Positions 36,077 through 46,260 of a stretch of 64,000 nucleotides of DNA are shown here, piece by piece. Origin of the DNA: Piper betle (Eukaryota > Streptophyta > Magnoliopsida > Piperales > Piperaceae). Under the pieces are notes generated by a model. It searched no databases. It was not told the origin of the DNA and saw only the letters and a program-made list of their open reading frames with translations. The stretch is taken from the NCBI GenBank assembly GCA_033002965.1, contig JAURVB010013237.1, positions 1-64,000 on the forward strand. Direction: 5' to 3'. The translations under genes and the position numbers were made by a program. Position 1 is the stretch's first letter, and the number at the start of each line of letters is the position of its first letter.

Positions 36077-36598
36077 TTCGAAGTTTTCACCGACCATCAA
36101 AGTTTGAAGTATATCTTCACCCAGAATGACCTTAACCTTCGACAGAGACGGTGGATAGAATACTTCAAGGACTATGATTTCCAAATTTTATACCACCCGG
36201 GAAAAGCGAACGTTGTGGCCGACGCGTTGAGTCAGAAGGGCAAGATGGACAAGGGTCAACAACTAGCTAGACTTTGGGCTATGTCAGCTGAGGTGGTAGC
36301 TATTAACCCGGTGGAACGAATGACAGGAATACTGGCGAACCTGGTTATCTCCAATGAATTGGTGGACCGAGTTAAGCTAACACAAATGGAAGATGAGAAG
36401 CTGAATGAAATGTTGGACAAAACTCCCAACATTGTAGCAGATTCCAACAGTGTAATCAGATTTAGAGGGAGATTGTGCGTACCCAACAATGATGCATTAA
36501 AACGAGATATTCTGGAAGAAGCTCATCGTTCAAGGTTCTCAATACACCCTGGTGTTACAAAGATGTACCAGGACTTAAAACGAACCTACTGTGGGTGA
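36077..36598 (+). pseudogene. RNase H end and integrase zinc-binding start, element A
   Basis: The frame continues with 'FEVFTDHQSLKYIFTQ', 'LNLRQRRWIEYFKDYDF' and 'HPGKANVVADALSQ', the RNase H end and the tether. It reaches the integrase zinc-binding start with 'EEAHRSRFSIHPGVTKMYQD', and stops at TGA 36596-36598. The histidine half of the HHCC motif is present. The cysteine half is missing, because the sequence after 36598 jumps to a later part of integrase. That indicates an internal deletion of a few dozen codons at this point. Confidence 0.88.
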
Positions 36599-37719
36599 AT
36601 GGGGGATGTGGATTTGTTCAAGTCAACCAATTGATCAGAGAATACACCTACCTGGAAATGGGAGCGTGTCACATGTGATTTTATTACTAAACTCCCAAGG
36701 ACTTTGAAGAGACATGACTCTATATGGGTAGTTGTGGACCGTTTGACTAAGGCAGCTCATTTTATCCCCACAAAATCAACAAGGACTGCAGAATACTTAG
36801 CAGAACTATACATAAATAACATTGTCAGGCTGCATGGAATTCCGAAGGAGATAGTCTCTGACAGAGATCCCATATTCATGTCACATTTTTGGGAAGTTTT
36901 CCAAAAAGCTATGGGGACCCAAATCAAGTTAAGTACAACATATCACCCCCAAACTGATGGTCAAAGTGAGAGGACCAATCAAACCTTGGAGGATTTGTTG
37001 AGAGCTTGCATCCTCTACTGGGGAGGAGATTGGGAGAAACACTTAGCCTTGGCTGAATTCACCTATAATAACTCTTACCAAGCCAGTATAGGAATGGCAC
37101 CGTTTGAAGCCTTATACGGTAGGCCTTGTCGATCTCCATCATGCTAGTTGAAATCTACAGAGATGGTTATAGTCGGGCCAGAGATGGTGAGAGAAGCAGC
37201 TGAAAAAGTGCAACTCATCCAGCAAAGGCTTAAGGCAGCTCAGGATCGACTGAAAAGTTATGCAGATACTCGAAGGAAGGACTTAGAATTCCAAGTTGGG
37301 GAGTTCGTCTACCTTAAGACCTCACCTAAAAAGGGAGTGATCAGATTTAGAACATCAGGGAAGTTGAAACCAAGATTCATAGGACCATTTCCAATTTTGG
37401 ATCGAATCGGAAGTTGTGCATATAGATTAGCATTACCACCAAGCCTTGATGGTGTACACATTGTCTTTCATGTGTCAATGCTAAAGAAATATGTACGAGA
37501 TGAGAATCACATTATCACAAATTTTGCAGATTTAGAGCTACAATCGGATTTAACCTACGAGGAAAAACCGATTCGAATCTTGGCAAGGGAAACAAAGACA
37601 CTTCGTAGCAAGGAGATCCTTTGGTAAAGGTATTATGGAGAAATCAGGGATCAGAAGAAGCGACATGGGAGACTAAACAGGAAATGGCCAGAAAATATCC
37701 TAGCCTGTTTGTAGCATAA
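36599..37719 (+). pseudogene. Integrase core, C-terminal domain and chromodomain-like tail, element A
   Basis: After the deletion the core reads 'WERVTCDFITKLP' and 'IWVVVDRLTKAAHFIP', then 'GIPKEIVSDRDPIF' and 'TTYHPQTDGQSERTNQ', giving the D,D,E region. 'GMAPFEALYGRPCRSP' follows. A stop at 37145-37147 breaks the frame, and the same frame resumes at 37148 with the GPF/Y-type region 'KPRFIGPFPILDRIG'. The frame ends at 37627. The tail 'VKVLWRNQGSEEATWE' to 'KYPSLFVA' is read in another frame up to 37719, so a one-base shift lies near 37605-37620. The tail is a short chromodomain-like module of Tekay/Del elements that guides integration to chromatin. Confidence 0.9.
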
Positions 37720-37769
37720 AATCTATGTAAATCCGATTTATGCTACGATATTTCGGGGACAAAATAGTT

Positions 37770-37784
37770 CTAAGTTGGGGAGAT
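37770..37784 (+). other. Purine tract before the 3' LTR of element A
   Basis: The sequence 'ctaagttggggagat' lies directly before the 3' LTR start TGTAAAG. A purine-rich segment in this place primes plus-strand DNA synthesis in LTR elements. Confidence 0.7.
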
Positions 37785-39242
37785 TGTAAAGATCCGGAAA
37801 AAAAATTCATTAGCTGGTTAAGTATACCCGGTTAAATTGAAAAGTAATTTCTAATCGGACGATTCTAGTGGAATCAGTCGAGTCAAACACATTAATTAAG
37901 TGAACCATACCATTTAAGAGGTTGAGTGAAAAGGTTAAGTGAACCGTGTTAATTACCTAATTACCTGGTTAAAGGAATTATGGTGAAAGGGTGCTTCCAC
38001 AAACCCTAGCCGTCATTTATTCTTTATAAAAGGAGAAGGGGTCATTGAACCTAGGAAATACCAATGGATGATGGGCTGTGGGAATTTAATGAAGGGGTCG
38101 TTGAACCTAGGAAATACCAATGGATGATGGGGTATGAGAATTTAATGGAGGGAATGGTTGAAGTGTATATATATGCAGGAGGAGGGAGTATTTCATCCCT
38201 CATCTCCGTCCCAGGCGACCTCCCCATTACTGTGTGAGTATTTCATCCCTCATTTCCGTCCCAGGCGACCTCTCCATTACTGTATTAGGGTTCACGGGTC
38301 ACAGTCAGACGTAATCACAAATCAGGTACGTATAATAGGTAGAACATCGTATTTTCCTTGTTGGTAGCCTAGGTCGGCCTGAGCCCAGATTCGACTACCA
38401 TGCACCGAGTGCAACCGGGGTCAATGAATTGACTCAGTCCGACACTGGGTCGTGTTATGTGCGTGAATTTTGTAATGCATCAAAAATTATTTTGGAGTAG
38501 TGATAGCCACCTCATAAAAAGGCTACGACCGGGGTGAGTGAGGCACAACGATTCATCCATCGCACTGGAGTGTAGTGATAGCCGCCCCATAAAAAGGCTA
38601 CGGCCGGGGTGTGCAAGGCATTGGCACTGAAGTGCTGTGATAGCCTCCCCATAAAAAGGTTACGGCCGGGGTGTGCGAGGCACTTGCACTAGAATTGGTA
38701 GTGAGAGCTTCCCCACAAATGGGGCATAGCAATCACCCGAGTGCAGTGATAGCTACCCCACAAAAAGGCTACGGCCGGGGTGTGTGAGGCACTAGCACTG
38801 GAGACGGTAGTGGTAGCCTCCCCACAAAAAAGGCTACGGCTGGGGTGTGCGCTTCACAGCGGATACCTCCTCCGCATTGTTTTGGAGTATAGCGGAATCG
38901 CTCCACCGCATATTAAAATAAACATAAGGAAATAGTGGAATGTACTTGTTTTATTTTATCTATTATACTACTTAGTGTTGTAATCACTAACGCGGAATTG
39001 CCTCCGCAGGTATGCAGATACAAGATTAGGTGATTGACATCCAGAGTATGGAGAAAAATAAATATGAGGACTCCTTTTTTTATTTAATTGAGAAATAAGT
39101 GTGGCTGCTGGGAAACGGTCCAAGACTGTGGGATCTTATATTTGTTTTTGTTAAATAAAAATGTTAGTCATATTTACTTAATTGTGAGTAACACCTGGCC
39201 AGCTAGGCCCACAATGTTGTGACAAATGGTCGGGTTATTACA
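37785..39242 (+). repeat. 3' LTR of element A
   Basis: It begins TGTAAAGATCC and ends GGTTATTACA, 1458 bp against 1463 bp for the 5' LTR. The five-base length difference is explained by a missing 'gaatt'-like stretch near the start. All internal features of the 5' LTR recur: two duplicated blocks, TATA-like motif, shared block and minisatellite. Differences are mostly transitions spread along its length. Confidence 0.92.
38500..38855 (+). repeat. Minisatellite in the A 3' LTR
   Basis: The same six-unit array as in the 5' LTR is present with the same unit order and the same shortened fourth unit. The array therefore predates insertion of this element. Several single-base differences distinguish the two arrays. 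Confidence 0.88.
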
Positions 39243-41276
39243 GGTCCATTACAGCAGTTCAAGCCACTGGCACATGCCACAGCGAATGACCTTCTCGCCG
39301 GAATTCATGGCAGCAACGTGCAAAAGTGGGAAGAATGACCACACTCCCTGCAACATCCAAAGGTGGCTGATCCTTACTGTTTTGAGGCTGGTCTGAGGTT
39401 GTTGAACCTTTGAATTGGAGCAAGGTGCAAGAAAGAAGTGGTCTTGAGGCTTGGAGAAGAAGGATAGGTCTGGTTTTTGGGTGCAAGGATGGAGTTTGGA
39501 GAAGAGGACGTTGGGGAAGAAGAAGATGGTAGTTTTGTAAATATGGGTTGACCGATACCAACTCGAGTTAAAAAATAATATTAACTTGTAATAAATCTTT
39601 AAAAGTAATCATTTTAATGGGTTATGGGTAAAGTTACTAAACTAATTAATTATTGTACGAAATCGCCACGAGCAATAAAAAATAAGGTAATGATAAACGG
39701 TCGATAATTAATCGGAATACTACAAGCGATTAAATTAAATCAGAGGATTATAATTAATTAATAAAATAAAGATTTTACCTTTACCATATTAAATTTAATA
39801 TTAGGTAAATAAATTGATTATTTTAATAACGAGTTACTAATGTAGAAAATGAGTTATTAAATTATAATCGGGTAAAGATCACAAGTGTTGAACCTAAATA
39901 ACCTAATGAAAATAAATAAAGTTCACAACTTTATTGAGTTGAATAATTTAAAATAATTGTATTAGTATTATCTTTTAATTAGGATAATACAAATTATTTT
40001 AAATAATTTAATCGAACAACTTAATTAATTAAATTGTTATGAATAATGATAGCGATTAAAAATTATATCCGTAAACTAAATCATCAAGATCGAAGTTAAG
40101 TAAGTATTATCTCAAAGGAAAATATACTAATAATAGTAATTAAATATTTTTTATAAGTTAATAATTATTTTATTATTTGTTAAGTGTTAATTATAATTTA
40201 GATAATTAATTTAAAATGTACAGTATGATTTGAATAATTATGTCACACAAATAATTTAATATTTAATATTGTTCAATTTTAATCATGATATCTATTAGTC
40301 ATTTAGTTGCATGTATTTCTACTCGAATAAAATTATACTTATATATAATTTTATTTTCTCGTTCAGATTAGGATCGTTAGTCACAGTTGCATGTTCACTT
40401 ACGAAATATCCAGGTCCGTATAATTATTTGAAAGGTTGTATTTTCCCTTGTTGGTAGCCCTGGTCGGCCTGAGCCTAGATTCGAGCACCATGTACCGAGT
40501 GCAATCGGGGTTAAGGAATTGACTCAGTCCGACACGGGGCCGCACCCATAAAATTACTATGTGGGAGTCTTGGTCGACTTGAGTATGTGATCACCATGCA
40601 CTGGAACGTAACCGGGGTCGACTTAATTTGGCACAAGGTAGAACCCCTGAAAGATTAAACACCTGCCCCCATACCGAAATGGGTGATAGGGCGCAGTGGC
40701 GTAAGAAGGCTCATTATGCACTTGTGATACCGAGAGGGTGAGTTAATGGCAAATATCAGTAACTACCGGCCATGGGCCATTTAGCGTGTGTGTACATGCA
40801 TGGGGGGTAGCTGGATGGGGTGGCCACCCCTCCGAGCATATTAAGAGCTCGACATAGGCTCATAATCACTAAAAGACTCGTGAAATGATAGTATAGAATA
40901 TATTGACTTGTTTCATTTAATTATGCGACTTAGTGGTTTCATCACTAAAGCAGAATTGCCTCCGCAGGTGAACAGCTTTGGACTGAAGATTAAGAGTGTG
41001 GTTGGTGGTTCTTTTACCAACTTAGGTATGGTAAATCGATAATAATTGGACTTCCTTTTTATTCTCCTGTGTTATAAATGTGGCTGTGGGAAACGGTCTG
41101 AGATTGTGGGATGGTTATTTCATATATTGTTATATGCTATCAGAACATGTTTTATTTTTTTATGATTTATAAATTCTAGACTTATTTGCTGTAGTAAGAA
41201 TCATGTTCTAGAATGTTATTGTTACATCAATTTTGTTTTTAGGTAACACCTGGTCCAGTTTGAGCGGGTCATAACA
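39243..41276 (+). repeat. B2 solo LTR, right piece
   Basis: It continues the B2 LTR after element A. The stretch 39540-40380 is very AT-rich and parallels, in inverse orientation, 62300-62900 of B3. The stretch 40430-40640 holds two diverged tandem units of the 'tggtcggcctgagcc' to 'gactcagtccgacac' block. The end 'ggtaacacctggtcc' to 'gggtcataaca' corresponds to the left ends of B1 and B3. The minus frame at 39259-39561 has no recognised domain. Confidence 0.88.
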
Positions 41277-41281
41277 TAAGT

Positions 41282-43158
41282 GGGATCCGATAAAACATCA
41301 CTTAACTCATCCTGCAAACAATAAATCAAATTACAATAGAAGAAGCAATAAACAAGGGATAAGTCCTAAACGGACCTGGTAGAAGCTCCGAGCGAGGCCA
41401 TGTGCCTTGATGGTGAGCTCATACTTCGTATCTATACATCACAACTAAATACTAAATCCCATTCTAGCTATGTGACACATATTTGATATGAATGCATATA
41501 ATTATAATCATAATCATATCCTAATCAATTCCACCACATTACTCACATCATCAGTAAAATCATATACACCTACATCATAGAACAACAATACCTATACTAA
41601 CACAAATCAATCATCCATTCCAATTACAATCTATTAACGTACTAGGTAACACCGATCTAGATCATGAATTCATCATTTCATCATTCTGAATTGTAATAAT
41701 ATAATCCATGATTCCATCCATAATGCAACACATATGTAACTTGTTGTGTTCTACTCAATATTCCTATTAATCACTAATTTCATATGACCCTAATAAAGGA
41801 AATCTAAAGTTCTTAATTATACTAGAACCATAGCATTTGTAATCAATTATGATCAACAACACCTTAGCACAATTCAATTTCCAATTGCCTATATAATTTT
41901 CCCAATGCTATCCCTTAGAGCATTTTCATGCAAACAACTCATATTTAGTAATCCTAGTGATATATCAATCAAATTACCCTGTTTGTAAAATTAATACCTA
42001 ACTTTATATTTTCTCTAATTTGATGCGATAACGTATCAAATATCATAATTTAATCATGTTATGCTATCCACGATCATGTTTAAAATCAAATCAATCGGCA
42101 GTAACGTATAGCAAATGTCGGCGTTGGCTATGGCGATGATGGCGTTGGCGGCAACGGCCATGGCTACCGTCAGCATGGCTATCACTCGGCCAAGGGGAGA
42201 CTTTGCCAAGGCTAGGCTAGGGTAGGCTGCTGGGACATGAAGTCTGACTAGAGCAGCTTCCAGTCGGCATGTAACAGGCTGACGACGACGTCGGCTGATT
42301 GCCGACGAGTGCAACAAAGCCAGCGGCTAAGCCAATGCAAAAAGGAGTGGCTGGCAGTGATGGAGATAATGGAGGTGGCTAGGATAGTGATGGGGGTTGG
42401 TCGGATAGGGAAAATTTGGGAAAAGCGGAGAAGGGCAGGAACAGGTCGGAGGAGGTGGTCAGAGGGTGAGGGTGAGGTCAGCCACAGCAGTGGTCTGCGG
42501 CGGCTGGGGGGTTGGCGACTTCAACCATAGGTGCAGGGGCAGCGCTTGGAAGAGAAATAGACCAGGAGAAGTGAGGGAGAGGGAAGGAGGGTGTGGTGGC
42601 ATCGGTGGGACCGGTTGCCGAGGAGGGAGGTTGGCACCTGAGCTGCTGGCAACGATGGGCCGGTGGTAGTGGAGAGGTGGTGTGTCGGGAGAAAGGGGAG
42701 GGTGAAGTGTCAGTGTAAAATTAGGGCAAGGGCCATTTCATAATAAAAACTTCACTCGTTCTTGACTCAAGTCAAAATTAAGAAATAAATTCCACAAAAT
42801 ATAAAATAAAATAATAGTGTCCTAACCCAAATGACATGTTCTAAGCCTATTAACCTAACCAAAAATAATGACTAACGCATCCTAACACGATAAATGGCCT
42901 AAACCTAATTCCACAGTCTACTATAAAAAAATGAAAAAAAATGGACACACTCTCATATACTCTGATAACTCATTTTGTTGCTGCCTTACTGGCATTATTA
43001 TCATATACTTAAGTACACATGAACATCATGGTTCATAGCACACGGTCGGCCTTTGCTCAGTACACATGTTTTGAAATTGACTCGATTATAAGAGATAGCT
43101 GAACCGATGCCTGAACCGACCAGTTCACAAATATAAAGACTCGGATCATGAGTTTTAC
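41282..43158 (-). repeat. D2 3' LTR, right piece
   Basis: Following the TAAGT copy at 41277-41281, the sequence 'gggatccgataaaacatcac' resumes the D LTR exactly where 30812 left off. The part 42300-43158 parallels the shortened LTR at 44641-45470. It ends 'gagttttaca'. The G-rich stretch 42100-42700 yields many short open frames on both strands that do not look like genes. Confidence 0.85.
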
Positions 43159-44640
43159 AACCTTCCCTATTTATAAACATTTCATGCTCGAAATTTTAAC
43201 TCAAGGAGGTCTCGAGTGTCCCTGTATAAGGAATAGGACCACCCACTAGGTCCTAGTTGACCTAGTTCCAAGTCGAGTATCACACTCAATTCCATATGGG
43301 AACTCTAGTAACTATCTGTATGACAACTAGCTACTGCTAGGAGCACTCTGGAGAGGCAGTGAGAACACCTATGAATGCATAGAGTGTCTCAAGGAGTATG
43401 AGAACATACTCTGCGTTGAACTGAGAAATCCACAACTAGTCTATGGCATGTGCTCTAGTTAATGTCTACTCATCTTAATCATCTAGATAAACTGATAGTA
43501 AAACTGATATCTATAAGGGTGAGTGGAATCTTCATGTAAAAACTGTACTCTATATAACAATCTCTAGGTTATAGGAAAAAGACGGAATCACATGAAAATC
43601 TGATCACAATGTTGAAGAACTTTCAGTGGGTGATACCTCAGCCTCAATGTCCTTGTATGCACTGGATCGTTCTGTGTAGAAGAGTGGGTGGCCAAAATAT
43701 CGGTAGGTTGGTGGACTTGTCTCTAAGATCACCATGATTTACTATGCTCCAGGTGGCTAGCCTATGGAACAATAAATCAATGGTGAGTCTCAGAAACAAC
43801 TCTTAAGTGGCTTTAGTTCAATTAGCTAATAGTAGGTGCGTATTTCTTAATACCATATTAGTCACACACTTCTAAATGGGTGGGGTTCAACCGATCCAAA
43901 AAACCAATTTTTCTCCTTAAGTCTACAAGGACTCGTAATGAGGTTTGACACGTGTCTCATCCACTTTTCAGTGGTGTGTAACCTGCTATTCTGTACCAAT
44001 TTGTAAAACTAACCTTGATTCACATGACTACCACCACTATGGTAGACTCAAAAGCAAGGCTATCAATCAAGATGAGCTTGCACTGGTGCTACTTTATCTC
44101 ATTAGCATGGTCTATTCTACCTAAATTCCTGGTCTGCATCACTCCTAATTTGAGGTGAAATTGTCATCGTAAGATTGGTCTACAAACACATACCTGCACA
44201 CTAAGCCGTAATTAATACCATGAAGGTGCCTATTTTCTCAAGGAAAGGCATGATTCAAGGTAAGAACCTAATCATGCTGGCGAAACACAAGGGAATCATT
44301 GTCTCTCTAAAAGACACTCCCTCACTAACCATCTATCTATGCCAAAACTCTAATAAGAATTAGGCATCACTCTTTGACTACGTTGCACCCTAATTGAGGT
44401 AAGCCTGTAGTTATAATTATCTGCTAATCATCTGGTCTGTGTACCCTGGCTGCGACGACGGGGCTTGACTATGACAAGTAAGATAGTAGGAAGAGGGGGA
44501 GATGGAACTAGGAAGGAGGGGAGAGTCTGGCTGGGTGACGGCGATAGTGGGTTGCTAACAACTATACCAAAAAGGAGATTGAGATAGGGGAAAAGTGTCG
44601 ATTGTGAAGGTTGAGGGAAAAGGAGGATGAGGATGGTGGG
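43159..44640 (-). pseudogene. Decayed interior of element D2
   Basis: It begins, in plus coordinates, with the complement of a polypurine tract ('accttccctatttataaa', 43159-43176) like the one at 23735 in D1. No gag, RT or integrase domain could be read in any frame. It is too short for a full interior, so deletion plus decay is likely. Confidence 0.55.
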
Positions 44641-45470
44641 GTGTGGTCTAGTCACCCTGGTGGGGTCGTCTCACTAGAAAGGAGTGGTCGGCAGTGAGGT
44701 GAGGTCGGCAGTGAGGTGAGGTCGGCAGTGAGGGAGAGAACAGAGGCAGCTAGGGTAGTGATGGGGGTGGTCAGTGGAGTGGGGAAAAGCGGAGAAGGGT
44801 GGCGATGGGTCGGAGGAGGTCGTCAGAGGGTGAGGGTGAGGTCAGCCATGGCAGTCATGGGCAGTGGCCGGAGGATGGCAACGACAAACATAGGTCCAAG
44901 GGCGGCACTCAGAGGAGGAATAGGCCGGGAGAAGTGAGGGAGAGGGAAGGAGGGCATGACAGCACCGGTGGGACCGGTCACAGGTAGAGGGAGGCTAGTA
45001 GTGGAGTGGCCAGTAGTGATGGGGTGGTGGTGGTGGAAAGGTGTCATGTCGAGAGAGACATGAGGGTGAATTGTCAGGGCAAAATTAAGGCAATGGTAAT
45101 TTCATTATAAAAACTTGACTCACTCGTGACTCGAGTGATATTACAAAATAAATCTAAAGAAATACAAAATAAAATATAATAAAATACTATAAAATAATAG
45201 TGTTCTAACTTGTATGGCATATTCTAAGCCAACTAACCTGCCCAAAAATAACAACTAATGCATCCTAACGTGATAAAAGGTCAAAACCTAATTCTATGGT
45301 CTACTATAAATAAATAAAGAAAAAGCTAGATGTACTTTATATACTTTGATAACTCATTTTGCTGCTGCCTTACTAGCGTTATCATTATATAATTAGGCAC
45401 ACATGACCCTCGTGGCTCAACCGGACTGGTTTACAAGTATAAAACTCAGACTTGGATCACGGGTTTTACA
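44641..45470 (-). repeat. Shortened 5' LTR of element D2
   Basis: It parallels 42300-43158, with 'gtgatgggggt', 'ggtcggaggaggt' and 'agagggtgagggtgaggtc' and the 'cgggagaagtgagggagag' block in common. It includes a local 17-bp triplication 'gtcggcagtgaggtgag' at about 44688-44735. It ends 'gggttttaca'. The inner two thirds, with the PBS side, are missing. Confidence 0.8.
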
Positions 45471-46260
45471 AGAGGAGATAGCAACACACTTGGGTGGAGG
45501 AGAACAAGTGAATGGGTACTTCATATTTGGACAGAATGCAACCAGTTTAGAGGAGGACAAATAAATGAGCAATTCTAAACCCTTCTACTATTCTTTCTAT
45601 TAAATTTGGTGTGTTAAACTATTTTTTACCTTGGTTGAACTGATACCTATGTGGACACAACTAATTTTAAGTTTAGAGGAAAGATACAATCTTGATCTAT
45701 ATAAGTCTAAATTAGTACTTTTAAGGTGATGGTATGACATTTTGACATATTATGTTATGATGCTTTCCGGTCGAAATAAGTCTTTAGCTATGTTGGTCAT
45801 TGTGGCAAATTGATCATAATGTATTTTGAGTAGGGTAGAATAAATATTTATGGTCTTAACTTGATGATGTTGAGATTGCCCATGAGTTATTTATCCATAT
45901 TTTTAGCAAGTTTTTTTTCAAACATTGGTTTCAGATTGAATTAAGTCAAGTTTGAAGTATTTTTTAGCATATGAGGAAGAAATCAAGTTAGAACTCTATT
46001 TGCTATTTTTCAACGTGAAATAAAGGATTTTGGGTCGAATAAAAATGATTTAGATGAGTTTTTGGTCACTGGTGCCTAAATAGCCAACCTATTCCATTTC
46101 CAGATTTAGCCAATTTTGACCTTACATTGGCTTTCAGTTTGGTATCCCTTATGATATAAAGCCCTAGCCTATTTTCCCCCCTCCTTTTGCTTTTCCTATA
46201 TAGTGTTATTAATGTTGAATCCTTTTTGATTAGTGATAAACTCATGTATTTAGCTGGAAG
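45471..46260 (+). pseudogene. Element E, plus copy, right half
   Basis: Sequence resumes after D2 with 'EEIATHLGGGEQVNG' in the frame left at 29429, then stops at about 45563. The following AT-rich part parallels the complement of 51960-52420 near E's minus copy. For example, 'aagttagaa' with 'ctc', and 'aatgatttagatgagttttt' at 46046, compare with the complement of 'acaaaactcacctaaatcattt'. It is a noncoding tail of the same decayed element. Confidence 0.6.

Larger units (their letters stand above)
31498..39242 (+). mobile_element. Nearly full-length Tekay/Del-type chromovirus A
   Basis: The element has a 5' LTR 31498-32960, an initiator-Met-type PBS, gag, protease, RT, RNase H, integrase and a C-terminal chromodomain-like tail. 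A purine tract and a 3' LTR 37785-39242 follow. LTRs differ at about 40 positions by eye, plus a 5-bp indel, so they are roughly 97% identical. Flanks 'gatcc' (31493-31497) and 'ggtcc' (39243-39247) match at four of five, probably a mutated target duplication. The pol carries in-frame stops and a deletion in the integrase, so the element is not autonomous now. The end of pol ('KVLWRN', then 'EATWE' and 'KYPSLF') is typical of the Tekay/Del clade. Confidence 0.93.
30818..41276 (+). mobile_element. Solo LTR B2, split by element A
   Basis: The B2 LTR consists of 30818-31497 and 39243-41276, about 2.7 kb together. It begins TGTAAAGACTG, as the B1 LTR does in its own orientation (TGTAAAGATTG). It ends 'gcgggtcataaca'. 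TAAGT at 30813-30817 and TAAGT at 41277-41281 are a perfect 5-bp target duplication. No interior belonging to B2 exists between its ends except element A, so it is a solo LTR. The left part shares 'gactcggtctgggaagga' and 'cgaacgttggagaat' with the B1 start, with substitutions. Confidence 0.9.
29430..45470 (-). mobile_element. Gypsy-type LTR element D2, split by nested insertions
   Basis: D2 has a full 3' LTR in two pieces (29430-30817 and 41282-43158), a polypurine tract, a 1.5-kb decayed interior and a shortened 5' LTR (about 44641-45470). Outer ends are TGTAACACCCC at the left and GGGTTTTACA at the right. The flanks 'ggagg' (29425-29429) and 'agagg' (45471-45475) match at four of five bases, consistent with an old target duplication. 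The flanking coding sequence of E is continuous across it. Element B2 sits in the 3' LTR and element A sits inside B2. Confidence 0.8.

Noticed and set aside
33140..37719. Integrated plant pararetrovirus as a source of the pol of element A
   Set aside because: Two LTRs, PBS, PPT, target duplication and an integrase with chromodomain-like tail show a Ty3/gypsy retrotransposon. No movement-protein-like sequence was seen.
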